DNA of 64,000 nt from contig CABFPE010000126.1 of assembly GCA_900660155.1 (NCBI GenBank), forward strand, positions 1,255,989-1,319,988, read 5' to 3'. This stretch comes from Hofstenia miamia. Lineage: Eukaryota > Xenacoelomorpha > Acoela > Hofsteniidae. Shown in pieces: positions 44,866 to 57,611 of this stretch (position 1 is the first letter of the stretch; each line of letters starts with the position of its first letter). The position numbers were made by a program, and so were the translations under genes. The notes under the pieces were generated by a model that made no database searches, was not told the DNA's origin, and saw only the letters and a list, made by a program, of their open reading frames with translations.

Positions 44866-46233
44866 CCTTTGAGGCAAAGAAATATTTAGCTGCTTTCTTT
44901 TCTTCATGAGTTGGTACATTTTAATGACATAAGGAATCTTCAAAATGACATAGTAAATCTTGTTGATACAACTTGCTAAAAATAAGCATAAATGAGATAT
45001 CCATATCAATTATATCAAAAGGATGATCAACATTTTTGTTCTTTTTTTAAAAGAGTTTATATCTAGACTAAATGAATGAGCTCAATTCAAAATTTTATTT
45101 ATATCTTCTTCTTCTTATCTGTCCAAAGAATTTACTGTTACTTTTCCATCTGTCACTCTTGGAAGTTCTTATTACCAGCAATTTTCTGAAAAAGAGGAAT
45201 ATTGAAGTCATCATATTGTTACAACAATATATGCCTTTATATATAAAATTTCTAATTGAATTAGCCTAAGCCATATTTCCAAATTGTTAGTGCTTAATAA
45301 ATTTCTTAATAATGCATCATGATGATTTAAAGAAAATTTAACATAGATCTGTCTATATATTTCCATTGTTTAGGCTCTCTATATATTTGCTGTAATTAAA
45401 TTTGTTGTTGCTAATATATTCATGTTGCATGCAATAGTTACATGTAGTTTTTCAAAAATTAAGAAGAAAAATATTTACAAGACTTAATACCAAAATCTGA
45501 AATGTAGACATGGTAATGTGATAAAAAATCTAATTATATAAATTTGAATTATATGATAATAAGCAAGGTAGTTCCTAGAAAAATTATATTATTATTTTGC
45601 TATTATTTAAACATATACATGTTGTCTATAGGGTGATTTTATATTCACTTTATATAGTTGTAGACTTCACACATCTAATTAAAGACAATATAAAATGTAG
45701 TAATAAAATGATAATTTCAAAGTGTGTTCTTCTTTTCTTGTTCATACAATGAATTTCATCTACAATTCAAAGAACATTAATTATATTCACTGTAACTTCA
45801 TTGTTGGATGGGAATAAGCCAGGAAAAATACAAAATGTGTATTTTTGTATGTTATGAATTTCATAACATAGCATCTAAATTAATGATTAATATACAAGGC
45901 ATTATTAAAATAGGATGATGTTACTAATATGTATGTCATGGAGCTTTCCTACCATAATAGTAAAGGACACTATCTGAGTCTAAAATTGAAGAATTTAATT
46001 TTTACCATTTCTTTGTAGTTACTTTGCCCTTTATTTTCTTTTTTAAGCTAATTATTTGTTCTATCATAGACATTGTAGTAGGTAATTATAATTTAATTAA
46101 TCTAAATGAAGTTAAAATGCAATGGATTCTATGATATTTCTTTTATTTTTTATAGTAAAATTCATGTGAATTTGAAAAAGTGGGAGCAGTGCTTCTATTA
46201 AATATTTTATTATTCTTATAATAGGTATTGTAG
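44866..46233. other. intergenic, nothing recognised
   Basis: AT-rich sequence between the MULE and the LTR element. No gene or repeat could be supported. Confidence 0.4.
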
Positions 46234-47160
46234 TGTAGAATCATTGGCTGGTAGGGAAACTTAACTAGAAACTTAATTGACTCTGCAGAAGGTTTGAATA
46301 GTATTTACATTACAGCCATGATTCTGAGAAGCAGAATAACATAGAACTTATAACTTATAGATGTAACATTGGTAATTCATCCAAGTAACAAAACTACTTT
46401 AGGTAAGATCCAAGATGACCAATTCCTATGGCTTCCAGCCAAAGTGGAGCATCCAAAAGTAAAGTGCTTAATCTATTGACTGGTGCTACCCTATTTGTCT
46501 CACTTGTTTAATTTCTATCTCACATCAAAAAATACAGATTCTCATTTTCATTGTTATCTCTGAGCTCACTATTAAATAATCTGTAATTGCCAGATATTTG
46601 TGCTAGCCAACAGCATGGTATTGTCACAGTGTTAGGTTGTATAAGTGCATGTACTTGTTGAACTACAAAAGAGAGGTTTATTATTTCCCTATACATAACC
46701 GTATACGTAACTTAATGGGTCCACAATTCGGACTGGATAATCAACAGACCTCCAGAAGCAACTTGTCGCCCCATGCTAGTGAAAGCACTCCCGAATTGTT
46801 GCCGATCTTAAGCAATAGTTTTCATCTAGATAAAATATAAATAAAAAATACAATGGTAAAGACGGCAGTTGAGAGTAGATAAAATCTATTAAACTATCAC
46901 TACATTTCTCTCAGGTTTTATACAAAAGTTTAGTTCTTACCTGCCTTTGTTTACAAAATCAGTCATCTACGTAGCTTAAACATGATCAATATATTTTCCC
47001 TCATAAATTCAATTTGAGCAATACTAATAAGCACCACCAAGGGGACATCAAATTAACAACAGCAACCTGAGATCAAAATTAATGCTGACGTCATGGTGAC
47101 GTAAAAATACAGAATAATTTTTAAAGAATAAAATCAACAAAAGTCCCCGAGTGACTCACA
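46234..47160 (-). repeat. 3' LTR of the Ty3-type fossil
   Basis: A 927-bp LTR bounded by TG..CA. Its outer end on the plus strand reads TGTAGAATC. It aligns over its length with the 5' LTR at 56687-57611, with scattered substitutions and small indels. The next bases upstream in the element are a polypurine tract. Confidence 0.85.
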
Positions 47161-47176
47161 TGCCCCCCTTGCTCAA
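47161..47176 (-). other. polypurine tract
   Basis: On the minus strand GAGCAAGGGGGGCA directly precedes the start of the 3' LTR, the usual site for priming plus-strand DNA synthesis. The same tract precedes the shared LTR at 57612. Confidence 0.75.
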
Positions 47177-50100
47177 ATTAATTTTCGGATAGCAGTTGAA
47201 GGGCTGGCCCAGACATGATGTTTTGAGTGGCCACTATCATCTTTGTAGCTAGATCACCACCCCATGTTTGGACCTCAGCATAGTGTGCCTCTCGTGTGAT
47301 CTGCATGAGTACTTCTCATTGGGTTACTACTTTGTCCTTCAGTCACAGAAATTTAATTGTTGGCATCTGGTTACTGATGGGAAAATTCCTCCTAAGGTTA
47401 TTCAACCGCCTCGTAAATGTATCATAAAACCATTCGTAAAGTCAAAGACCCTTGAGGGCGATCATTAGTGTCATCATCGCATTGGTGTCAGATGTATGGG
47501 TGTCTTCTGCACTAATCTCGTTATCTGGATAGAAATGTATAAATACCTGTCTCAGAGACCCCCAATCATAGTGGCATGATCAACAAATAGTGAACAGTAT
47601 TCTTGAACTTGACTAAGTGTCATCTGTTCTGGGTCAGACACATCAGCTCTTATCATTGTGATGATCTCTATCCTTTTAGTAACATTGTAGTACCAAGTGA
47701 TGGTTTCAACATTGTTCACCCACATCAAATTGCCAGCTGCTTGGAAGAGAATAAGCACACGAGGCTGTAGTGTGGTGAGTTTTTCCTGGAGCGCTTGCAA
47801 TTGCATATGGACTGGTAACCCACGTGTAAAAATGTCTGTTATGGTGAGTTTTCCATCAATGAAGACATGTTCAGGATTTCCTCCCACTATAAGCTTTTCC
47901 CTTACAACTTTGTACTCACCTGTTCTGCTGGCTTTGATCGCTTCCTGTTTGATGTTTACAAAGTTAACTCTATCAGATAAGTGGGCAGCAACCTTCTTCT
48001 TTGGTTTTCTTACTTTCCATTTAGGCTGGATCAACGGGGTTTCAATCATAGGTGGTGGGATACACAAAAGATTTGAAGTTTTTATCTTCTTTTCCATCTC
48101 ACTGAACTTCATGGGGGAGGCTAAAGTGGCAGTCCCAATAGTTACTGGATAATTGATATGGGCATCCTTGATGGTATCCCAGAACTTTCCTCAGAGTCCT
48201 TTTTGTCGTAGGCATTTGATCTGTTGATTGGAGATTCATATGCAGGAAGTGGTACATTCTACGTCCAGAGCAATGTGTTGCCCTGGGGATTGTAGAATGA
48301 CCAACTCCTCCTTGGTGAACATCTCCGTGAGGCACCACTTCATCAATGAAAGGACATCTTTATTGCGGCTGTCAACCAAAACTCTCTGCTGTACAGTAAG
48401 GTCATCAAGAAATTTGCTAGGGTCATGCTTGACCATTAGGATGCATTCGTCTTCTGTTACAGACCATTGTGGCGTCGGCTTAGGAGAGATTGCGTTTCCT
48501 CTGAACTTCTCCAAATTTACTTTTTCAATCTAGTCCTGAATGTGGGGAGACATTTGTACCACATACAATGCCAATAACTCCTCCTCTCTATAAAATTGTT
48601 CTGGTGTCCACATCACCTGGTTGAAAATGGTGATGGGAATAATCTTACCTTCTTTGTTGACGTGCCTGGCTGACTTGATGAATTGGCCATACCCGCATTC
48701 AGGATACTTCATTTGCTGCATACTGAACAAAGCTTCATTCTTCCCATGGATGTTGTGTTTGATGATTTGATCAAGGAGTGTGTCTGTTGAGCCAGGCAAT
48801 CACTCTACAAATCGTCTAGTGCTCAAGGGAGCATTGTCTGAATAAAAGATAGCGAACTTAGTTTCGGCTGTTGTACCCCACATATATTTTTTTAAGTGTG
48901 TCAGAGAAAATATTTATGTTTGACGGACAAATTCCAAGTCAATTGCTGGTTAACATGATCAACATCTTGCCTGTAACAATACTTGTCCCCACCAGTTGGG
49001 CATCATATTTTTCAAACTTGTCCCATAGGCCTTTTTGTTTTGCCAGGAGAGGAGGGAGGACTGCATTTGTAAAGCAGCCAATTCTTTACTTTTCATGACA
49101 GCAGACAAACAGCTATCTTGTGAATCATTGTCTTTGTGAGGCTCAACCTTTTTTCATGTGACATAGGTATTTTTAAGTGGTGTTCTTTTGTGAGGTATAT
49201 TGTGAGAATCCAAATAGCTCCTCTGGCATAGATGTCCAGTAAATTTTTCTCTGCAAAAAGGCGTTCTTTAAAATTCTTCTTATCTTGTGTGTTGTAGGAG
49301 ACTTTGATGTCTTGAAGAGTTCTTTCCACTGATGAGTGGTAATTTTGTGATGGGCTCAATATATCAAGGCAGGGCCAATTGGACTCAGGGTTGAAGTCTG
49401 CCTTCAGATCAGACCAAATGGTTTGAATCTCGCCTAACAGTTGGCTGCTTTGAGCAAATGTGAAGCTTACTCTCATGTCAGTTACTGTAACTAGTGACAG
49501 AGTGTTGGGGTCCATCACTTCCAAGGTTTGTGATTGGAGCATAACATCAATGATCAATTTCTAGTCAATGGCAGACAGTGGGATGGTACCTGCTGACACA
49601 AAATTAGATCTGCATATATGAGCCTGGTGATGGGGAGATGGCTTGTTGAGTGCGATGATATCGGAGTGTAATCATCTTTCAATAGTATCAAAAAATTTTC
49701 CATACCAAAATGTAAGTTCTCAATTGGTTCAGGTACTGTTGTCTTGCACTCGCCACAGACTATCATTATAAGGCGTATGCCTTCGACTTTAGCAATGTGG
49801 TAGGCAATCTTGATCTGCTCCATTATATCCTCTGTCTGTATCTCAGTTATTCATAGAAAATAAATGAACAAAAGATTTTGAAAATTAATGTTGACACACT
49901 TGAAGCTGTTGATAGTTTTACCACTATTTAAAAATTGGCAAAGGTTATAAATATTAAAGTCATCATCAAAGAAGGTGTGAACAGTGCTATGCCAATATAG
50001 GCGATTCAGGCTTTCCATCATTCAGGAGTCATAGCCAATGATGGTATTTATTTTCAGGCAACAGGAGGCATCTATGACAAAGGGAATGATGTCTATGGAG

Positions 50101-50619
50101 CAACTCATGTCCCGTCCATTGTAAATATGCTGAAGCTGATCTTTCGTTTCATCAGATATATTGTCTCGGATGATGGCTATAGCTTTTCTTGTAGCAATAT
50201 AGTATGGGTGAAGGGTCTCATCACCAACTTTGAAGATTTTTCTTCTTCTTTCTTCAGTCTTCTGAGATCTCACAGTAGAAGTTGCAGTGGAAGAGGTCGA
50301 AGGGGCTATCAAGTCGTTCTTTTGGGGGGTATTTACAATTTGTAAAGCACTAAAAGGTACTCTAGAATTATCAGTTTTTAATGTAGGTGTGGCCAGCTCC
50401 TCTCACGCATGTGGGGAAACATGTCTCTCCACGTAGGGGTGAGATGTTTAGGGCGTCGTAGGAAATGCTGTCTGCTCTCCAAGTCGTGGAGCAACGTGTC
50501 ACCCACATGGAATCAGACTCTCCTCAGCACCATCCTGACGTCCTCTTTTCCTTGCACACGCCTCAGCAAGCAGAGATACATGTCTCTCACGCCTAGATGA
50601 GGCATCTCGGCCAGGTCTG
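47177..50619 (-). pseudogene. extra coding region in envelope position, unrecognised
   Basis: About 3.4 kb on the minus strand, downstream of integrase and ending close to the polypurine tract. Translated segments contain, in order, a basic SQKTEERRRKI stretch, DETLHPYYIATRK, LEVMDPNTLSLVTVTDMRVS, IYARGAIWILTIYLTKEHHL, MKYPECGYGQFIKSARHV, FLDDLTVQQRVLVDSR and VFIDGKLTITDIFTRGLPV. It appears to encode one large, mostly helical soluble protein. I see no signal peptide, membrane anchor or furin-like site, so envelope is not supported, and I recognise no family. The region is broken in several places. A parallel copy at 57612-61039 shows the same content. Confidence 0.6.
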
Positions 50620-51964
50620 CTACCTTCCATCCTCCTTCTCACTCGGTGGGCGGGTGGTGGAGCTGGCAACTCTCATTTTCGATTTGATTTGTTCATTCCT
50701 AAATGGAGTGATAAGATTTAAATCCCAAATGCTGGGATCATAAGCATGAGTAGTTCTCACTCTTCTTTGGGGGAGCATACATGTTTCTAAATTGTCAGAA
50801 ATAATATTATCATAATTGTACTCAGTGTCAGAAAATTCATCCTCTGAGAAACTGGTTAAATTATTGTATTTTTCATATACATCAACACCATTATCTACTA
50901 ACGTGAATTCCTTATTATTGTCTATTATTACATGCTCTATGTCTTTGATAGCTTGTTTGAGCCTTTGAAAATGTACCATTTTACCATTGTTTAAATTATA
51001 GGTGTTATGATCAAGCACTTTTTCTATCGTGAAAGGGCCTTGCCAATCATTTGCAAGTTTACGTACTTGATTACTATCTGTTGTAATGCAGGGCAGATAA
51101 GCAAAGACTCTGTTGCCACGTTTATGTGGCTCGCCATATATCTTCTTATTAAAGGTTTTCTTTTGTCTTATGCTGGATTGATTCATATTATGACAGATTG
51201 TCAAGTGAATTTGTTGCATATTGTTAATTAGTCTATTCACATAGCTTTCCACACTGTTGTCAGCATACTTTGGGAACATCATTGCCAAGGACATAGCAGC
51301 CTCTCAACTGAACATGGCTTTGAAGGGGCTCACGCCAGTAGTTGTATGAACTGATGTGTTGTAAAAGTACTTGATGCATTCTATAATTCGCCTTCATTGC
51401 TTTCCTGCAGCTTGGGATAACGCTACCCAAATCAATTTTATAAGGGTTCGGTTTAATCATTCCACCAATCCATTTGCTTGGTGGTGGTAAGTGGTGGTCA
51501 GCTCGTGGACCACTTCTAGTTCTTTCATTAGAGCTCGTAAAAGATTACTTTCAAACTGAGGACCTCTATCAGAAACTAATTTTTGCATGGGTCCATATTT
51601 TAAGATCCATTCTTTAGTTATTTTGTCAGCAACTTTTTCTGCAGTTGTGCTACTTAGAGGAATTATGCGGGCGAATTTGGTAAAGTGATCTACCATCATG
51701 AGTAAATACTGAAAACCCTCGTCATCTTTTGATAATTGTTCAAGATTGACATGCACTAAGTTGTTAAGCACTTTGTTGAGGGAAGTGATGGATGTTGTTG
51801 AGTAAGCACTTTTCACATTTGTTGATAACATCTGTCACTGTAGCTCATATTCCAGTGGTGACGTACCAAGAGTTAAATGTTTTCTCAGTCTGGAGGATAC
51901 CCAGATGACCCCTCTCATGGACTCTATGTACTAGGTCTCTCTTAAAGTACTCAGGAATAGCAAG
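50620..51964 (-). pseudogene. integrase region of the Ty3-type fossil
   Basis: On the minus strand the catalytic core carries FQYLLMMVDHFTKFARIIPL, LVSDRGPQFESNLL and VVHELTTTYHHQANGLVE, the DDE core of retroviral/Ty3 integrases. The C-terminal part follows (KRGNRVFAYLP, VHFQRLK), an SH3-like end. No chromodomain was recognised. Fossil, broken. Confidence 0.8.
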
Positions 51965-52871
51965 TCAATTATTGTGCTTACTCTTAGCATATAACAAACC
52001 ATTATCATTTAAGTGCCAGTTGTAGCAGTTGAAATACCAATTCACTTCCAGAGACGTAGGGAAGTACGGATCCTTCATCCTTTTCATTATTTGGTCCAAT
52101 ATCCAGTCGTGATGTTGATAACGAACTATATCTGCTTCAAAAATTTCCTCTTTCATAAGGATGGCAAGGATGTGTTTTCCCTTTCTATCTGCATTGATCT
52201 CAGGTATCAGTTGATACTCAGTGTGGGGGATGAAGGAGAAAGGAACCTTCTCCCCATTTGGTTTCTTGAGATCTCTCTCATAACTAGGCAATGCAGTCCA
52301 ATAGTCAGCGTTCAGGTGGAGCCTGCCTGGACGATGTCTGATTGTGAATGAAAAGTCATTTAAGTACTCTATTCAATGAGCAACTATATTCAATTTGTCG
52401 CCACTAAATTTCTTCAGCCAGGCAAGAGCACTGTTATCTGTTCTCACAATGAACTTTCATCCTAGTATGAAATAGTGAAATTTCTTCAGTGATTCAACTA
52501 AAGCAAGCATCTTGCACTTAGTAGCGCCATAGTTTCTCTCTGAAGCCCTAAGTTTTTGGCTAAAATACTGAACAGGACTCTTGACTCTGTTGATGTCCTG
52601 GCTCAATATCCCACTAATAGCAACAGTACTTGCGTCTCAATCAACTATAAAATCCTTAGAGTAGTCAGGAGTATTCAAGGATGGTATCTTTTTGAGCTCA
52701 GCCTTGATGCCTTCCAGAGCTTCTTGCTCCTGCCACGTCCACTTGAAATCTACAGACTTTTTAATAGATTCAAAATAGTTTTTGTTTTCTTGGCGAGGAC
52801 CAGGAGAAACATTCCATAGTAATTAAGGAAGCCCATCAATCACTGTATGTTTCAGCGGCTTTGTGACGGCT
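51965..52871 (-). pseudogene. RNase H and connection region of the Ty3-type fossil
   Basis: On the minus strand the segment has DASTVAISGILSQ, YFSQKLRASERNY, IVRTDNSALAWLKKF and RHRPGRLHLNADYW, the RNase H and following GRxxxNADxxS-like part of Ty3 pol. The zinc-binding start of integrase follows. Fossil, broken. Confidence 0.75.
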
Positions 52872-54540
52872 TCATGGCATTTCAATCTTTTCCAAGAAAT
52901 CTTTAGCATTGTTTTTTATAGAGATCTTTCCTGGCTCAACAACTCTGCCAAGGAAAATTACCTTCATCTGGGCTAATGAGCACTTCATTCCATTGACTTT
53001 TAATCCTGCCCTCTGTAGTAGATCTAATGTACGACCAAGTTTAGTTAGATGTTCCTCAAAAGTATTGCTGGCAACCAAGATATCATCTATGTAAGCTGAT
53101 ATGCCTGGTTCAAGAAGGTTAGCATCATCCTTGAGCACCTTGGTCACATAGCATTGGAAGGTAGCTGGCGCATTACATAGGCCAAAAGCCATGTATTTCC
53201 ACTCGTACAGACTGTAAGGGGTAATGAAGGCTGTCTTGGGGATGTCAGAAGGGCGCATAGGTACCTGCCAGTACGCTTTGCACAAATCAAGGCAGGAAAA
53301 GAATTTATACTTGCTAGCGTCATATAGAAGATCTTCGATCCTAGGTAATGGGTAAGCATCCTTAATTGTTATGTCGTTAAGTTTCCTGAAGTTGATGCAC
53401 AGCCAATACTTCTCCCCTTGTTGAATGAACACAGTAGGAGCAGCATATGGACTATTGCTTCCCTGGATGATACCACTTTCGATCAAATCGCTAAGGATCT
53501 TTTCATATTCTGGTTTTAAATTTTCAGGAACTCTGCGCACTGGCAATCTGATGGGTCTATCATTCTTGAGTTCTATAGCGTGCTCCTTGCCTACTGCCTG
53601 ACCAACACTTATGGTCCCGTAGTTAAACACGTCGTGTTTACTATGAAGCAAAGAGACTAACGATTTTCTTTCCCTCTGGTTGAGATGAGGATGGGAGTTA
53701 TCAGTAACTGCAGGTACTTTAATTGGATTTACTGGCTCTCCCAAATCATGAACTGCAGTACATATTGGTAGACAGGTGACAGGGACATTTTCAACTTTGA
53801 CTGGCACTCCTACTAATTGCAATTGAGAAACTCCAATCTTGACGGGAGAATTTGCTCCATTTAGAACAGTAACATGTGTTTTTCCTTTTGTCACTCTGCA
53901 TAAATCTGGCGAAAAAGAGATTCCACGCACATACTTGCCTCTCTGTCCCGAAATCATTATGTCCCCATTAATACCATCCTCAGAGGATACGGCGACTCGA
54001 GTCCAATGCTTGGGTTTGATTGATATGGGTTCTTCCAAATTAAAGATGACTTCTCTCTCAGGAATAGTAGCCAATTGAGTAGCTTCCTGGTCTTTAATAG
54101 CAATTGTGTTATTTTTGAAATCAATCACACAAGAGTTTCTCTCCAGGAAATCATTTCCCAGAATGAGGTCATACGGGAGGCAATGATTTGACTTGTTGAT
54201 TACCAAAAGGTCCACTTCAAATGGCTTGGCGTGAATTTTTATGGAAGCATCCCTTAGTTTCCCTTTAAGAGAAAGAGGGTTTCCTGAGGCGTCAATGAGT
54301 TTCACACTGGAGGGATCCAAAGAGTCTCAATTTAAACATAACTCCCTACAGCACTCATCACTAATTATAGAAGCCACAGCTCCAGTATCCACAGTAGCAT
54401 TGAAGATATTGCCATTCATCTTGACGGGTATTAAATTCTTCCATATCAACTGGGTGATTATGTTTTGTGCACGTTTTAAGGGAGGTGGCGCTCCAACTAA
54501 TTTAAATCCTGAGACGTAGTTGGGTGATCAGGTTCTAAAT
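52872..54540 (-). pseudogene. protease and reverse transcriptase of the Ty3-type fossil
   Basis: The protease part includes LIDASGNPL and DLILGNDFLERN, with a DTGAxxS-like start further upstream (AVSTVDTGAVASI region near 54390). RT motifs follow: KYWLCINFRKLN, FSCLDLCKAYWQVPM, FGLCNAPATFQ and the catalytic AYIDDILVAS. The order and the YIDD form are those of the Ty3 group. Fossil. Confidence 0.85.
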
Positions 54541-56294
54541 CGACAAGGTTGTCAACACACAAAGACTCAGTTTGGCTCCTCAATAATGAAGCCTTCTCCA
54601 TCTGTGATAAGCTGCACTTTAGCCTTACATTGAGACTTAAGATGTCCCTTTTCCCCACAAGTGAAGCATCTTACCAAGGATAAATCAAATACTTTCTTGG
54701 TAACTGCAGGCCTCCTTGGTTCAAAGTTCTTTGTACTGGACACACCTGACAAGCTAGTTATATCATTGTTGATTCTTTGAGAATTCTGGAGCATGTAAAC
54801 TACACTGATGGCCTTTCTGATGATCTCGTGAAGGCTATCCTCAGGGTCGCATCGAACTTCCAAATGATTTCTGATCGATGAAGGAAAACCTTGGCAGATG
54901 TAAGAAAATAGATCATGTCGCGAATACTCTCTGGAGAGGCTACTCAATCAAAACAAGCATTCGACCTGTGTTATATAATTCCGAATGTCGTCACCAAATT
55001 TGAAGGACATGTCACATAATAACGTCTTATACTGATGCTTGATGTGTGGCACTCAGTAATGATCCTCAAAGAAGCCCACCAATAGCTGGTAGTCAGTTTT
55101 GATGTTGTGATCAAGCATGTATTGATTGTACACCAATCCACTAAGATATAAGGGGAACTGCAAGATGGCTGACTCTTGTGAATTTTTATGTTGTTTCATT
55201 GTTAGCTTGAACAAGAAAAACCATTCATCAAATGATTGCGACACAGCATCAATTTGCCCAGTGAACTTGGGAAGGATGGAATGTTTGCTATATAGTTGTA
55301 TCTGTCCATTGGATTTGAGAGGAAGGATAGAGTCCTGGTATCTTGGCTGGTCTTTCACACTGAATTTTCCAGGAAGCAGACTAGTATCACTCACGTGCTC
55401 CTTAAATGTGGGCACTACCACAGTGCTTACTGGATCAGGCAATGACTGCACATACCCTGTTTGAGGGATGGCTCTGGTGGTTAAAGTAGACACTTGCGTC
55501 ATAGCAGACTGGGCAAACGTAGGTTGACTAAGGGAAGGACTGGTGGAAAATGGAACAGAGTTAGGGATGATTTCATGAGACCCTCTGAACAAAGGAGCTG
55601 CTGGAGGGGGATGGCTTGTGCCCACTAACTGAACCACTCAACCAATGATCCTCTCGGCTAATTCATCCAATGCTTCATTAAGTGCAGCATGAGTAACATA
55701 TTCATCATTTCTCTGAGACAATGCCTCCTCATGGCGATGCAAGTTGTTGACAGCACCCTTCAATTACTGAATTTGCAATTCCAGCGCAATGGTTGACTCC
55801 AGCATCTGTCATTCCATCCACTGGTAGGCTACGTGTTGAGTGTTGATTTCAGCCTGGAGAGACTCCACTTGACGTTCACTTTCCATCCTCAGAGCTACCT
55901 GTTGTGATAATGCCTCCTTCAAATGATCGATTTCTGTGAGGTGCACATCAAGCTGGGGCGTCAACTGATCATTACCATGAACATAACTGTGAGGACAAAG
56001 GGGGATTGGAGGAGCATTCTGGGAGTTCAAAATGCAGCATCTCACATTTCAGTAAAATGCTGGACTCATTTCACTTGCATCACTGTAAGGGATGGTCAGA
56101 GCATTCTGATCCATCCATTGGGTGATCAGAGTGGGAGAAGAAGGTTGAGAAAAATTAAGTAATGATCCAACAGTACAAGGGGTAACGTCCTGGTTACCAA
56201 TGCTTGCACAGGGGACGCTCCTAATTGGAGAAGTCCCAAAAGTAGGAGAATAAGTAACAGTACAACTAGAATCCATTATAACTTTAGAGAGCAT
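54541..56294 (-). pseudogene. gag region of the Ty3-type fossil
   Basis: On the minus strand the gene starts near 56294 with a Ser/Thr/Pro-rich N-terminus and a coiled-coil segment (LTEIDHLKEALSQ, ESERQVESLQAEI). It continues through a retrotransposon Gag-like part (KFTGQIDAVSQSFDEWFFLF) and ends with a CCHC zinc knuckle (CFTCGEKGHLKSQC) near 54640. Fossil, broken. Confidence 0.8.
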
Positions 56295-56668
56295 AACAAT
56301 AATTTACAGAACTGACAGTGGGGAGCACCTCCACCCACACAGAAGAACAAGCGCAACTCAAAGAGGTAACAGTAATTAACAGCCTGAATGGGGAAAATGA
56401 ACACAGTGGTATCTGGTAATAAATCCAACATATCAAAGCACTAGTAAAAGTAAAACAAACAAGAAATTTAACAATTGACATCAGCCAAATAAGACACAAT
56501 GAGGGCTTCATCGCCATCCTTCAAGGGTGAGGAAGTTAATGAATACATTGATAGGTAACAGCAGTCAGGGGAAACAACTATCGCAGCTGATCTGCACCAA
56601 AACAAAAAACTAACTAACAACCAAACCATCAAAAGAAAACAACAAGATTAAATAGTTATCATGTCGGT

Positions 56669-56686
56669 GTCCTGTCATGGTCACCA
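56669..56686 (-). other. primer-binding site
   Basis: Immediately inside the 5' LTR on the minus strand lies TGGTGACCATGACAGGAC. It starts with TGG, the complement of a tRNA CCA end. I cannot tell which tRNA without a tRNA set. Confidence 0.65.
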
Positions 56687-57611
56687 TGTAGAATTGTGGG
56701 CTGGTAGGGAAACTTAACTAGAAACTTAATTGACTCTGCAGAAGGTTTAAATAGCATTCACAGCACAGCCATGATTCCAGGAAGCAGAATAATATAGAAC
56801 TTAAAACTTATAGATGTAACATTGTAATTCATCCAAGTAACAAAACTACTTTAGGTAAGATCCAAGATGACCAATTCTTATGGCTTCCAGCCAAAGTGGA
56901 GCATCCAGAAGTAAAGTGCTTAACCTATTGACTGGTGCTACCCTATTTGTCTCACTTGTTAATTTATATCTCACATCGAAAAATACAGGATCTCATTTTC
57001 ATTGTTATCTCTCAGCTCACTATTAAATAATCTGTAATTGCCAGATATTGGTGCTAGCCAACAGCATGGTATCATCACAGTGTTAGATTGTATAAGTGCA
57101 TGTACATGTTGAACTAAAAACAAGAGGCTTATTATTTCCCTATACATAACTGTATACGTAACTTAATGGGTCCACAATTCGGACTGGATAATCAACAGAC
57201 CTCCAGAAGCAACTTGTTGCCCCATGCTAGTGAAAGCACTCCCAAATTGTTGCTAATCTTAAGCAATAGTTTTCATCTAGATAAAATACAAAATAAAAAA
57301 TACAATGGTAAAGACCGCAGTTGAGAGTAGATAAAATCTATTTAGCAATCACTACAGTTCTCTCAGGTTTTATACAAAAGTTTAGTTATTACCTGCCTTT
57401 GTTTACAAAATCATTTGTCTATGTAGCTTAAACATGATCAATATTTCTTCCCTCGCAAAATTCAATTTGAGCAATAATAAGCACCACTGAGGGGACATCA
57501 AATTAACAATAGCAACCTGAGATCAAAAATAATGTTGACGTCATGGTGACATAAAAATACATAATAATTCGTAAAGAATAAAATCGAAGAAAGTCCTCAA
57601 GCAACTCTACA
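56687..57611 (-). repeat. shared LTR (5' LTR of one copy, 3' LTR of the next)
   Basis: A 925-bp LTR with perfect TGTAGA...TCTACA ends. One side joins the PBS and gag of the complete copy; the other joins the polypurine tract and extra coding region of a second copy. It therefore is a single LTR shared by tandem copies. Confidence 0.85.

Larger units (their letters stand above)
46234..57611 (-). mobile_element. fossil Ty3-type LTR retrotransposon with an extra 3' coding region
   Basis: An element of about 11.4 kb on the minus strand with two LTRs, PBS, PPT, gag, protease, RT, RNase H and integrase in the Ty3 order. A further region of about 3 kb lies between integrase and the 3' LTR, the place where envelope-carrying relatives keep env. 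All domains are recognisable, but the coding frame is broken in roughly ten or more places, so it is inactive. In the stretches I compared by eye the LTRs differ by roughly 5-10 percent, so insertion was not recent. A second partial copy is joined at the 5' LTR (57612-61039), making a tandem array that shares one LTR. Confidence 0.85.

Noticed and set aside
47177-50619. Calling the extra region of the LTR fossil an envelope gene
   Set aside because: Position fits, but no signal peptide, membrane anchor, cleavage site or env family motif is visible.
51007-51231. Plus-strand open frames within 47-61 kb
   Set aside because: They are antisense shadows of the minus-strand retroelement genes.
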